The notes below the pieces were generated by a model that ran no database searches, was not told the origin of the DNA, and saw only the letters and a list, made by a program, of their open reading frames with translations. Made by a program: the position numbers and the translations under genes. Below, piece by piece: positions 1 through 9,533 of a stretch of DNA of 53,464 nt. The stretch lies in contig CAJVWV010000002.1 of NCBI GenBank assembly GCA_913009695.1, forward strand, positions 1 to 53,464, in the 5' to 3' direction. This DNA comes from an uncultured bacterium. GTDB lineage: Bacteria > Patescibacteriota > Patescibacteriia > Patescibacteriales > SZUA-104. Each line of letters opens with the position of its first letter. Position 1 is the first letter of the stretch.

Positions 1-285
1 ATTCTCTTCAGCTTTTTTTATTACATTTCTTAAATCAGAAACTCCGCTTGTTGTGGCTGAAAATTTAATAAAATCCGATTTAGTCTGCTTGGCAATAATA
101 TGAGCCAAAGTAGTTTTTCCGCTTCCCGGAGGTCCCCAAAAAATAATTGACGGCAAATTATCGCCCTCAATAGCTTTGCGGAGCAATTTCCCCTTGCCCA
201 CAATTTCATCTTGCCCCAAAAATTCCTTTAAATTAGCAGGCCGCATTCTATCAGCCAAAAGCGTATTTTTATTATCTTTAGTCAT
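1..285 (-). CDS. rarA: Replication-associated recombination protein A (RarA/MgsA AAA ATPase), N-terminal part, truncated by window edge
   Basis: Reverse translation gives MTKDNKNTLLADRMRPANLKEFLGQDEIVGKGKLLRKAIEGDNLPSIIFWGPPGSGKTTLAHIIA...: Walker A GPPGSGKTT and RarA-like N-terminus. Confidence 0.85.
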   Translation of the reverse strand, partial: MTKDNKNTLLADRMRPANLKEFLGQDEIVGKGKLLRKAIEGDNLPSIIFWGPPGSGKTTLAHIIAKQTKSDFIKFSATTSGVSDLRNVIKKAEEN

Positions 286-447
286 AAAAACATATTAACA
301 AGTAATTATGCAAAATACAATAAAAATCTAAATAATTCGCATGTGCCGGGTTTGTAGTTCCGACTCGCGAAGCGAAAACACAAAAAAACCGACTCATTCA
401 AGCCAGTCTTATTAATTGATCATTGTAAATTGTTAATTGTTAATTGA

Positions 448-1152
448 TTACCCGTCTCCACCAAACCTCCTCTTCCTATTAGCAAACTCTTCTAAAATTA
501 TATCAACGTCTGATGCTTCAAAGTCCGGCCAATATTTACTTAAAAATATTAACTCGCTGTATGCTCCTTCCCAAAGCTGAAATCCTGATGTGCGTTTTTC
601 GCCGGATGTGCGAACTATTATATCAGGGTCAGGCAAATTACTATTATATAAATATTTTTTAATCATTCCTTCATGCACCTGTTCCGGGTCAATTTTATTT
701 TTTATCATCTTGCGTACAGCGTCAACAATTTCAATCCTTCCGCCATAATTTAAACATAAGTTTAAGGTGCCACCTGTTCCGCTCTTTGTTTTGTCCATGG
801 CGTCAGAACAAGCGTCCGGCAAATCGCCGGGCAGTTCATCAATTCTCCCACTTATCAATATACGATAATTTTTTTCAATTGCCTTTTTGGTTTCTTCATC
901 TATTGCCTTGCGAAGTAATTTCATCAAATAATTAATCTCATCTTTAGCCCTATCCCAATTTTCAGTAGAAAAGGTATAAACTGAAACAATACTGACTCCA
1001 CGAGAAAAAAACCAGTCCACTGACTGCTTTAATTTTTCATATCCTTTTTCATGCCCTTCAAGGTTAGATAGGTTTCTCTCTTTAGACCATCGTCTATTAC
1101 CGTCAGGTATAATTCCTACGTGAACAGGAATATTTTTATTTTTGTTATCCAT
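448..1152 (-). CDS. uppS: Isoprenyl transferase (undecaprenyl diphosphate synthase family)
   Basis: HVGIIPDGNRRWSKERN...SVYTFSTENWDRAKDEINYLMKLL...PDPDIIVRTSGEKRTSGFQLWEGAYSELIF motifs. Confidence 0.95.
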   Translation of the reverse strand: MDNKNKNIPVHVGIIPDGNRRWSKERNLSNLEGHEKGYEKLKQSVDWFFSRGVSIVSVYTFSTENWDRAKDEINYLMKLLRKAIDEETKKAIEKNYRILISGRIDELPGDLPDACSDAMDKTKSGTGGTLNLCLNYGGRIEIVDAVRKMIKNKIDPEQVHEGMIKKYLYNSNLPDPDIIVRTSGEKRTSGFQLWEGAYSELIFLSKYWPDFEASDVDIILEEFANRKRRFGGDG

Positions 1153-1429
1153 AAAATTGCTTGATTATTTTAACTAACTTTATCCTCTCTTTAGTTCCAC
1201 TAATTATTCTAACATTTTTCTTAGAAATTTCAAGCTCTTGGGCCAAAAACTTAATTAATTCCTTATTAGCCACTCCCTTGGTTGGCGGAGCCGCGACGTC
1301 AATTTTAATAGTATCATCGTCCATTAAATTTTTTATTACGGTCTTACCAACACCTGGCTTTACTTTTATTTTTAAGTAAACCTCGCCTTTTTCGTTTAAT
1401 TGTTCTTTAAATTTAGTAAGCATAATCAT
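1145..1429 (-). CDS. DUF167 (YggU) family protein
   Basis: IKVKPGVGKTVIK...VAAPPTKGVANKELIKFLAQEL pattern. Confidence 0.85.
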   Translation of the reverse strand: MIMLTKFKEQLNEKGEVYLKIKVKPGVGKTVIKNLMDDDTIKIDVAAPPTKGVANKELIKFLAQELEISKKNVRIISGTKERIKLVKIIKQFYG

Positions 1430-1436
1430 AAACCGC

Positions 1437-1778
1437 TTATTTTGTCCCGAAAAGCATATTTAATAAATAACTAACAATTGACAAAACTACGCTAAAATAC
1501 AGAGCCGGTAAAAAGCCCTCCACGCTAAACCCCTGAATAATTGTTGAAGAAAACCAGACGAGTAGCGCGTTTATTACAAAAGTAAAAAGCCCAAGGGTTA
1601 AAATGTTAATCGGAAGAGTAATAACAACCAATATTGGTTTTATTATAATATTGATTACGGCTAGAAATACAGCCAGCCACAAGGCCGCCCAGACACCGAC
1701 AACCGTTACGCCGGTTATCAGTTTAGCGGCTATTAAAATTGACGCGGCCATTATAAGCCATTTTAAAATTATTTTCAT
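1437..1778 (-). CDS. Phage holin family / four-TM membrane protein
   Basis: ~110 aa with four hydrophobic segments; AVINIIIKPILVVITLPINILTLGLFTFVINALLVW pattern. Confidence 0.8.
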   Translation of the reverse strand: MKIILKWLIMAASILIAAKLITGVTVVGVWAALWLAVFLAVINIIIKPILVVITLPINILTLGLFTFVINALLVWFSSTIIQGFSVEGFLPALYFSVVLSIVSYLLNMLFGTK

Positions 1779-1789
1779 ATAGTTTAATA

Positions 1790-2470
1790 TTATGGATAAT
1801 CGCTATTAATAACATAGCCAGTGCCAGTCTGGTTATGAACAGTGCAACCCGTACTAGGCGGACAACACCCGGAATACATTATTTTGCCAAACCTTGCATC
1901 AATTATTGAGGTGGGCCAACCTCCTGTCCATCGGTTGCATTTGTATTTTACCGATTCCGGATGATTAGGCGTCTCTAATTGCGTCATCAACAAATAATAT
2001 TCACCATCCTCGGTTGCTCCATAGGCGTAAATTCTTGACGAACTGCTCCATGGATCGCCTCCGGAATTTATTGGGTCCCGCGGTATATTGCTTATATATG
2101 GGGTTAAGATATTTAAAAAAGAAGTGTCAGTAGAATAATCAAAACGATATGGATCATTCACATCGCCCAACACCTCGCTATCAGTGGGATATATTCCGTT
2201 GTCATCATAAAACAATGCTAACGCTTTTGAAATTTGTTTTAAATCCGCTAATCTTTTCACATCCCTCGCCTTTATTCTTGCATTATGAATTTAATTAAAC
2301 ACCCTGCGGTCTTGCCACAGTAGTTTACAGTTAGAAATACATATAAACCCCCTGTCGGTCTTGCCGCAGGGATAATTTAGTAAAATTATATAACCCCGCA
2401 GAAACTAAAAAACCAATAATAGAAATTACAACTAAAATTTCTATCATGGTAAATCCTTTTTTGTTTAAAT
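1790..2470 (-). pseudogene. Type IV prepilin/pseudopilin-like gene interrupted by a short repeat insertion
   Basis: N-terminal GFTMIEILVVISIIGFLVSAGLYNFTKLS (RC of ~2375-2470) and C-terminal NARIKARDVKRLADLKQISKALALFYDDNGIYP (1790-~2285) separated by ~90 bp of hairpin repeat with stop codons. Confidence 0.7.
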
Positions 2471-2494
2471 GTATCATATAAATTGTTATTATAG

Positions 2495-2567
2495 TGGACC
2501 CGAGGAGACTCGAACTCCTTACCTCTACAATGCGAATGTAGCGCTCTACCAGATGAGCTACGAGCCC
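2495..2567 (-). tRNA. tRNA-Ala(CGC)
   Basis: RC gggctcg ta gctc atctggta gagc g ctaca ttcgcat tgtag aggta aggag ttcgagt ctcct cgggtcc a; complete cloverleaf, anticodon CGC. Confidence 0.93.
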
Positions 2568-2600
2568 AATTCAGGCCCACAAAGCGGTAGCTTTTATTAA

Positions 2601-3293
2601 CTACTCCACCAACTCAATACTCTCAACAACAATATCTTTGATGGGATGATCATTTTCATTTTTTTCAACCGCCTCAATTTTGTCCACTACGTCCATTCCC
2701 TCCACAATTTCGCCGAAGTTAGTATGCCTTCCGTCAAGCCATGGAGTCGCCTCGCTTGTTACTATAAAAAACTGCGAGCCATTTGTGTTAGGGCCGGAGT
2801 TAGCCATAGCCATGCTGCCACGCACAAGCTTATGATTATTTATTTCGTCTTTAAACTTATAGTCCGGTCCACCCATGCCGTCATTTGACCAATCGTCGTC
2901 TTTAGAATTCGGATCGCCTCCCTGAATCATAAAATCCTTTATCACACGATGAAATTTCGTATTATCATAAAACCCATCTTGGGCTAAATTTAAAAAATTA
3001 TTAACAGTCAAAGGTGATTCCTCTCCATACAATTTAATCTTAATGTCTCCGAAATTAGTTTTAAGTATCACACCGGAATATTCCTTGACTAAATCTTTTA
3101 ATACAATTTCTTGTCCTCCTGAATCCCGAAGCTTCGGGACTAAAGACGAATCTTTTTGCCCTTGTGCTGAGCTTGTCAAAGTATCTGCCATGTTGTTTTT
3201 TCCTGTTTCATTATTAATTTCCTGATTTGCCTGTTCATGTGCGCATCCGGAAACTAACAAAGAAAACATAATTAAAAATAATAATTTTCGCAT
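2601..3293 (-). CDS. Peptidyl-prolyl cis-trans isomerase, cyclophilin type, lipoprotein signal
   Basis: LLVSGCAHE lipobox; ILKTNFGDIKIKLYGEESPLTVNNFLNLA...FHRVIKDFMIQGGDP...NGSQFFIVTSEATPWLDGRHTNFGEI. Confidence 0.93.
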   Translation of the reverse strand: MRKLLFLIMFSLLVSGCAHEQANQEINNETGKNNMADTLTSSAQGQKDSSLVPKLRDSGGQEIVLKDLVKEYSGVILKTNFGDIKIKLYGEESPLTVNNFLNLAQDGFYDNTKFHRVIKDFMIQGGDPNSKDDDWSNDGMGGPDYKFKDEINNHKLVRGSMAMANSGPNTNGSQFFIVTSEATPWLDGRHTNFGEIVEGMDVVDKIEAVEKNENDHPIKDIVVESIELVE

Positions 3294-3383
3294 AATTTTT
3301 TGTTATTTGTTATTTATAAATTAAGCCTAACGGCACATTTCGCAACGCGCTTTCGGCGTTTAGTTTCTTAAAAACTAATTTGA

Positions 3384-4641
3384 TTGTATAATTACTGTAT
3401 GTCAGAAGCTGTAAATACAACTAGCAGTAAATACACAATCAAACAAATCTTCAAGGACAACTGGAATGATTTTTATGATCTAAATAAAGATAATATCCGC
3501 GATACTGTTGTTGAAAATGTAGACAGGATTATGGCTTGCGGAGACAAGAATAAACTGGGCTATGGAATGTATATGTGCCCGTCATGCGGTAACAGGCATT
3601 ATGTTGCCCATACCTGCAAATCCCGCTTCTACAATTCTTGCGGAAAAGTGATGACTGACAACTGGATTAACTGGGCGCAAGACAATATGTTAAATTGTCC
3701 CTATCATCATATCATATTCAGTCCGCCTTCGGAATTATGGCTTTTTTTTCGCGGCTAACCGCGATTGCCTGCATTTGCTGTTTAAGGCGGCATCACGCGC
3801 CATTATGTCTTGGTGCGAAGAAGAAGGGTTTGTTCCGGGAGTCGTTTCAGTTATGCATACATTCGGAGCTGTTCTGGACTTTCATCCTCATATCCATATA
3901 CTGCTTACCGAGGGAGGGGTTAGCGAGAATTCCAACTTTGATTTTTTAACCTGGCAAGAATGCAATTTCTTTCCGGAAAAAGTATTGAAAGAGCGGTTTA
4001 AATATTATTTGATTAAATATTTGCGTGAATGGGCTTGTAAAAATAAATTGTCTTTACCGTTGGAAATTAAACAAATTTGGAGGAATAAACTGAATTGCGA
4101 TAATCTTTACAATGCCACGCAGGAATTATATAAAATCATCTGGTATGTTCATATCGGGAAAAAACTTGAAAACGCTGAGTTTACCACCAAGTATATCGGC
4201 AGGTATACCAAACGGCCGTGCATTTCAGGGGCCAAAATTATTGGTTACGACCGAGAAAAGAAAACCGTTTCATTCAGATACAGGGACAAACATACTAACA
4301 CGGAAAAAACAGAGACAATGCCGGTAATGGAGTTTATCGGGCGGCTAGTCAGGCATATACCGGAGAAAAACTATCGGATGATCAGGTATTACGGAATATA
4401 TGCCAATTCGGTTAAAAACGAGCTTTGGGAATTGCTTGCTTATCAGATTTCAAAACTGTTTACTTTAGCTAAATTGATTTTCGCGCCGAAACGGATTTTA
4501 AACAGTTGGCGAGACAGGGTTATGTCTTCAACCGGATGCGATCCCTTGGTCTGTAAAAAATGCAATATACAGATGGAACTGACCGAGATAGGCCACCGGA
4601 TTAGAGACGGAATATTTAAAATTTATCCTGTTTTCAATTAA
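3384..4641 (+). mobile_element. IS91-like (Y2/HUH) transposase, disrupted by a +1 frame change at a T8 tract (3384..3758 then 3775..4641)
   Basis: Cys-rich zinc-binding N-terminus CPSCGNRHYVAHTCKSRFYNSCG; HPHIH motif in LDFHPHIHILLTEGG; TTKYIGRYTKRP. Frames 0 and 1 join at cttttttttc (3731-3740). Confidence 0.8.
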
Positions 4642-4840
4642 CAATAATTCTTTTCTAAAAACTGTTTGTAAAAACGGCAGGGCATGTTAATGGCTGAATT
4701 CGATAATATCGCCTTGCGGACAACTTTTAAAAAATAATTTGTTTGATATTTTCTTTCTTTTCTACCTAGCGACCGAAAAATCAGAAATTTTAAAATTAAA
4801 TTTTTTGTTTTTGGGGATATTCAAATTCCTTAACGATAAA

Positions 4841-5569
4841 TTATTTATTATTTTTTAACGGCACCTCTTTATAATAAGACGAACTAAAAATAATAAACAT
4901 CATATCTAATTGGTTAATAATAGCTTTTATAAAAATTTTTTGGTTATTAGTTAATTTTTTATTCGGAATTATGCAAAAAGCTTTTTCATTAAAATTTTCT
5001 TGATCTGATTTAAATATATCATAAAAATCCGATTTTTCTCCAACTACATCTTCATTGCTAATGTCGCATTTTAGCAAAACCGACAACCCTCTTGAACCGC
5101 AATATTCTTTTAATGTTTGAAAGTTATTAAGGTCAATAATCTTAAAAATAACCCAATCAATATCGGTAATTCCCAATATTTTATCCGCCAAAAAATGCAT
5201 TATAAGTTTAAAGTCTTTTTTGCTTTCAGGATATTTTTTTATGCCGGAAAAAATGGATCTGATTTCCTGAATCTGCACATTCACGGAACCAATATATTTA
5301 AAAGCATCTCCTAATTGTTTTTCTAGTTTATCGCTATGATGCTGTAGTTTTTGCACTTTTTTTAAATTATTTTCGGCTTCCTTTTTGTATAACCGAAAAG
5401 CTAAATACCCTAAAAACATCTGAATAATAATTAAAATAACTTCAAGATACTCCTCCTCCAGGAACAGCGTCCCGCTTTTTATTATATAAGGGGTAAGGGC
5501 TAACGAAAACAGCAATACAACAAAAATATAATAATATATTCTTTCTAATATTTTTATTTTTTGTAACAT
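4841..5569 (-). CDS. Hypothetical protein with two N-terminal TM segments and a coiled coil
   Basis: Long ORF with hydrophobic N-terminus; no family recognised. Confidence 0.55.
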   Translation of the reverse strand: MLQKIKILERIYYYIFVVLLFSLALTPYIIKSGTLFLEEEYLEVILIIIQMFLGYLAFRLYKKEAENNLKKVQKLQHHSDKLEKQLGDAFKYIGSVNVQIQEIRSIFSGIKKYPESKKDFKLIMHFLADKILGITDIDWVIFKIIDLNNFQTLKEYCGSRGLSVLLKCDISNEDVVGEKSDFYDIFKSDQENFNEKAFCIIPNKKLTNNQKIFIKAIINQLDMMFIIFSSSYYKEVPLKNNK

Positions 5570-5670
5570 AATTTTATATTTACAGATTTTTTATTAACAA
5601 TTTAATAATAAAATAATTTATATAATTTATATTTGGAGCATTCGGATATTATTCGTAGATTCAAATTATA

Positions 5671-7128
5671 TTATTTTACATAAAACCCCTTCTTCAACTC
5701 CTTATCATCCTCCATTTTTTTCTCCTCAATTTTCTCTTTTGCCTTTTTTCTTAATTCTTCAATTTCCATTTTGTTTAATTCTTTACTCCGCTTCTCTAAA
5801 TATTTTTTATTATTTAATTTTGGGTCTTCAATTACCTCCGAAAGCAAGACATCTAAAATCGCGCCGATTTTCGGACTTGGCTTTATTTTTAATAATGGCA
5901 TTAAATCGTCGCCGTTAATTTTTAGATTCTTAACCGAAATCGGATCCTTCTGCACTTTCTCCATCATATACTCAAGATGCCTGAGTTTATACGGCTTGGC
6001 TTTCGGTACGCCCGAACCGAGCCGGTCCGCAATCCTAATGTCAATCAAATCTTTTAAATTTTCTTTCCCAACTTTAACGATTAAACGCCTAACTGAACTG
6101 GCCGTTACTTCGTCTACATTATAGTAAAACATATGATTCTTGATTAAATTCGTAACCTTTTGTATATCCTCATTAGAAAACTTAAGACGAGTCATTATTT
6201 TTTTAGTTACTTTCGCGCCGACTATATCATGATTATAAAAAGTATAATCTCCTTTTATCATTTTTTTGGTCTGCGGTTTTGCTATATCGTGTAAAAGCGC
6301 GGCAAACCTTACCCGCCAATCATTACTCGGACAATTTTTTAAACTTAAAACCGAATGCTTAAAAACTGTATAAGTGTGGTGCTTATTCTGTCCTACGCCG
6401 ACTCCTCTTTCAAGTTCAGGCAGAATATATTGTAAAAGTTTAGTGTCGTGTAAAAGCATTATTCCTTCATAAGCTCTATCTGAATCTAAAATTTTTATAA
6501 GCTCGTCTTTAACACGTTCTTTAGAAACGAATTTAATCCCGCCCGCCATTTTTGTAATTGCTCTTTGGGTCTTCGGTTCAATTTCAAATTTAAGCTGGCA
6601 AGACAGACGTATAGCGCGCATCATGCGCAAAGCATCTTCTTTAAATCTATCAACCGGCTCACCTACCGCCCGAATAATTTTCTTTTTCACATCTTTCTGT
6701 CCACCAAACAAATCAATAATTTCTATCTCCTGTTTTCTATCTCCTGTTTTTTGCCGCAAGGCAATGGCATTAATCGTAAAATCCCGCCTTTCTAAATCTT
6801 TATCTAATTTTTTTTCAAACCTAATCTCGTCCGGATGGCGCCTATCGCTATAACCTTGTTCAGACCTATAAGTTGTAATTTCAACAACATCTTCAGTCTC
6901 TTTGTCTTTATTCTTAATCGGCACCAAAACAGTACCAAAAATATTTTCATACTTTCCATCAGGCAAAACCTTTAAAATTTCTTCGGGCTTGGCGTTTGTA
7001 GTAATATCCCAGTCCTTGGGTTCTTTTTTTAACAACAAATCACGCACGCATCCACCCACAATATAAGCTTCATATCCCGCTTTCTCTAACTTTTCTATTA
7101 AATTTTCTACATAATCAGGAATTTTCAT
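5671..7128 (-). CDS. CCA tRNA nucleotidyltransferase / poly(A) polymerase family with HD domain
   Basis: YEAYIVGGCVRDLLLKKEPKDWDITTNAKPEEI; RRDFTINAIA; RFAALLHDIAKPQT HD motif. Confidence 0.93.
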   Translation of the reverse strand: MKIPDYVENLIEKLEKAGYEAYIVGGCVRDLLLKKEPKDWDITTNAKPEEILKVLPDGKYENIFGTVLVPIKNKDKETEDVVEITTYRSEQGYSDRRHPDEIRFEKKLDKDLERRDFTINAIALRQKTGDRKQEIEIIDLFGGQKDVKKKIIRAVGEPVDRFKEDALRMMRAIRLSCQLKFEIEPKTQRAITKMAGGIKFVSKERVKDELIKILDSDRAYEGIMLLHDTKLLQYILPELERGVGVGQNKHHTYTVFKHSVLSLKNCPSNDWRVRFAALLHDIAKPQTKKMIKGDYTFYNHDIVGAKVTKKIMTRLKFSNEDIQKVTNLIKNHMFYYNVDEVTASSVRRLIVKVGKENLKDLIDIRIADRLGSGVPKAKPYKLRHLEYMMEKVQKDPISVKNLKINGDDLMPLLKIKPSPKIGAILDVLLSEVIEDPKLNNKKYLEKRSKELNKMEIEELRKKAKEKIEEKKMEDDKELKKGFYVK

Positions 7129-7222
7129 ACAACTTTATTATATATCATATATATAAAATAATCTACTTTAAAAGTTAAAAGAGGCGGTTGAATACATCAA
7201 CGCGCCCCTTTGAATTATGTTC

Positions 7223-7423
7223 CTACCAGAAGCTTGGCTTTGTTGTCCGGCTATCTGGTTTATATAATAGATATCTAAATCCGAACCTAAATAATAAAGC
7301 TATAACGAAAGATATTATTATCAGGTAGATATAAAAACCTATAGTATTATCTCTCCATGGTTCAGGAAATATAAGGAATAGAGTCAAGCCAATACCAAAC
7401 GTAGAAAAGATCACTTTTGTCAT
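7223..7423 (-). CDS. Small two-TM membrane protein
   Basis: 66 aa, two hydrophobic stretches, GAGGGATATTTAATG-type start region. Confidence 0.5.
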   Translation of the reverse strand: MTKVIFSTFGIGLTLFLIFPEPWRDNTIGFYIYLIIISFVIALLFRFGFRYLLYKPDSRTTKPSFW

Positions 7424-7526
7424 TAAATATCCCTCCTCGGAATTTTTTGTTTTTTATATGTACGAATTGTTGTTACTTTATAATACCATATTTATAAATA
7501 TATGTCAAGGATATTATTAGATTGCA

Positions 7527-7580
7527 TTTTCATTTTAAAAGTGAACACTTTTGACCAAATTTTCATTTTAAAAGTGAACA
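7527..7580. repeat. Direct repeat ttttcattttaaaagtgaaca x2, 33-bp period
   Basis: Copies at 7527-7547 and 7560-7580. Confidence 0.85.
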
Positions 7581-7644
7581 AAATTGAATAACTAATATTA
7601 GCTAAATACTTTAATTAATTCCTATAAAATGGTACACTATTTAT

Positions 7645-8862
7645 ATGGAAATATTTAAATTACCCAAAAAATCCCCCCTACCCCCCTTTACTAAAGGGGG
7701 CAAAATTATATTAGCTCTCGGCGCTGAATCAGCCGGCAATTTTTCGGTTTTTCCAGCTCCCCCTTTATTAAAGGGGGTTGGGGGTATTTATTTCTCCGAA
7801 GATTTTGGTGATCTTTTAGATGATAAAAATTATAAAAAATTTCAAAAAGCTGTTTTAGATTTTTTAAAAAAGAATAAACTAAAGCCGAATATAATTTTAA
7901 CCGACTTGCATCCCGAATATAAAACTACACTTTGGGGAAAGGAGTTAAGCAAAAAATTTAAGGCGAAACATATTCAAGTTCAACATCATATCGCGCATAT
8001 TTTCTCAGCAGTCGGGGAAAAAGGAACCGAGTTCCCTATAGGGAACTCGGTTCCTTTCACCGGCATAGCTCTTGACGGCACCGGCTACGGATTGGACGGC
8101 AATATATGGGGCGGAGAAATTTTCTATATCTCCCCCTTGATAAAGGGGGTTGGGGGGATTAAAAGAATTGGACACTTGGAAAATCAAACTATGATCGGAG
8201 GAGATTTAGCGATTAAAGAACCTGCTCGTATGCTATTAGCCATTCTGGCTAAAATTAAAAATTACGAATTAAAAATTAAGAATAATAAAGAATTTATTTA
8301 TAGTTTTGTTAAAAAATACTATTCTAAAAACCAATTTGAATTATTGTATAATCAGCTTGAGCAAAATTTTAACTGCGTGGAAACTTCCAGCGCCGGAAGA
8401 ATCTTAGACGCGGTTTCAGTGTTATTGGGATTTTGCGGAAATAAAAGAAACTACAAACACGAGCCGATTGATCTGCTTGAAAAAAATTCCACCAAACCAT
8501 TTGAAATAAACTCAAAACTCAAAACTCAAAACTCAAAACTTATTTTAGATACAATATATTTATTTGAATATTTAATTAAAAATTTGCATAAAAACAAACG
8601 CCGTCTCGCCGCCACGGCGCAACTTTATATCGCGCAAGGTATGTATAAAATAACTAAAAGCTATAAGCTAAAAGCTATAAGCTGTTATTTATCCGGTGGC
8701 ATCGCCAACAACAAAATCATCTCGTCATATTTAGAATCCAAAGGCGCGATTGCCAATAAAAAAGTCCCGCGCGGCGATGCGGGACTGAGTTTCGGACAAA
8801 TTATTTTTTATTTAATGGAAGAAACCATTAAAACATCAGCAACAACAGTTCCTTCTCCGTAA
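7645..8862 (+). CDS. Carbamoyltransferase HypF C-terminal (Kae1-like) domain protein, no acylphosphatase/Zn-finger/YrdC part
   Basis: ILALGAESAGNFSVF...IILTDLHPEYKTTLWGKEL...IQVQHHIAHIFSAVGE...FTGIALDGTGYGLDGNIWGGEIF...GGDLAIKEPARMLLAIL...CYLSGGIANNKI. Confidence 0.85.
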   Translation: MEIFKLPKKSPLPPFTKGGKIILALGAESAGNFSVFPAPPLLKGVGGIYFSEDFGDLLDDKNYKKFQKAVLDFLKKNKLKPNIILTDLHPEYKTTLWGKELSKKFKAKHIQVQHHIAHIFSAVGEKGTEFPIGNSVPFTGIALDGTGYGLDGNIWGGEIFYISPLIKGVGGIKRIGHLENQTMIGGDLAIKEPARMLLAILAKIKNYELKIKNNKEFIYSFVKKYYSKNQFELLYNQLEQNFNCVETSSAGRILDAVSVLLGFCGNKRNYKHEPIDLLEKNSTKPFEINSKLKTQNSKLILDTIYLFEYLIKNLHKNKRRLAATAQLYIAQGMYKITKSYKLKAISCYLSGGIANNKIISSYLESKGAIANKKVPRGDAGLSFGQIIFYLMEETIKTSATTVPSP

Positions 8863-8998
8863 GAAAAATACTCCTTGTTTTTTTTACTGTTATGTAACAA
8901 GTACTTTTGCTGCTGCCTTTTAATCACCTTAACATTATGGCGGAAAAACTGTAATCCATTCCATTATAACTCTTTTATAACGCCCTTCCTGCAAATCT

Positions 8999-9445
8999 TT
9001 AACCTTCATAATTCCTCCTTTTCATTCTGTCTGTTAAAAAATTATAGCCAGCTTGTGATTTTACAAACAAGCAAAATAATATTCCTGAAAGAACATAAAA
9101 TCCAAAACAAATAGCTGCAACAGTCTGAAAATATTCAAAGCGAGCAAAAAATATCATAACAGGCACAAACACAGAAGCCATGCCTGCTGACATAAAAAGG
9201 GTTATTATCATCTTATAATCATCAGTGTTATATTCAATCAACTCAGCAAACGCAAACACAACCCAAAAAACAAACTTAATCATTACTTTTACCGCTGTTG
9301 CTATTTTTATCACATATTTGTTTCCGTTAATCTTCAAATATCCATAGCGCGCAACGCTAACAATCAGCCCAAGCCCGCCAAAAATAACAATGCCCCATCC
9401 TGTAATAATAATCACATCCGCAATATCACTTAAAAATTTTTCCAT
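8999..9445 (-). CDS. Hypothetical integral membrane protein
   Basis: 148 aa, about four hydrophobic segments. Confidence 0.6.
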   Translation of the reverse strand: MEKFLSDIADVIIITGWGIVIFGGLGLIVSVARYGYLKINGNKYVIKIATAVKVMIKFVFWVVFAFAELIEYNTDDYKMIITLFMSAGMASVFVPVMIFFARFEYFQTVAAICFGFYVLSGILFCLFVKSQAGYNFLTDRMKRRNYEG

Positions 9446-9533
9446 ACCGCGCCTCTCTTTCTTTTTTTAAATGAACAATTTATAATTTAAAAATTTATTC
9501 TAAATTCTAAATTCATAATTCTAAATTCTGTAA

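Noticed and set aside
7645-8862. Call as TsaD/Kae1 tRNA modification enzyme
   Set aside because: LALGAESAGNFSVF, DLHPEYKTT and GGDLAIKEPARM match HypF C-terminal style better than TsaD (ILGIETSCDETA).
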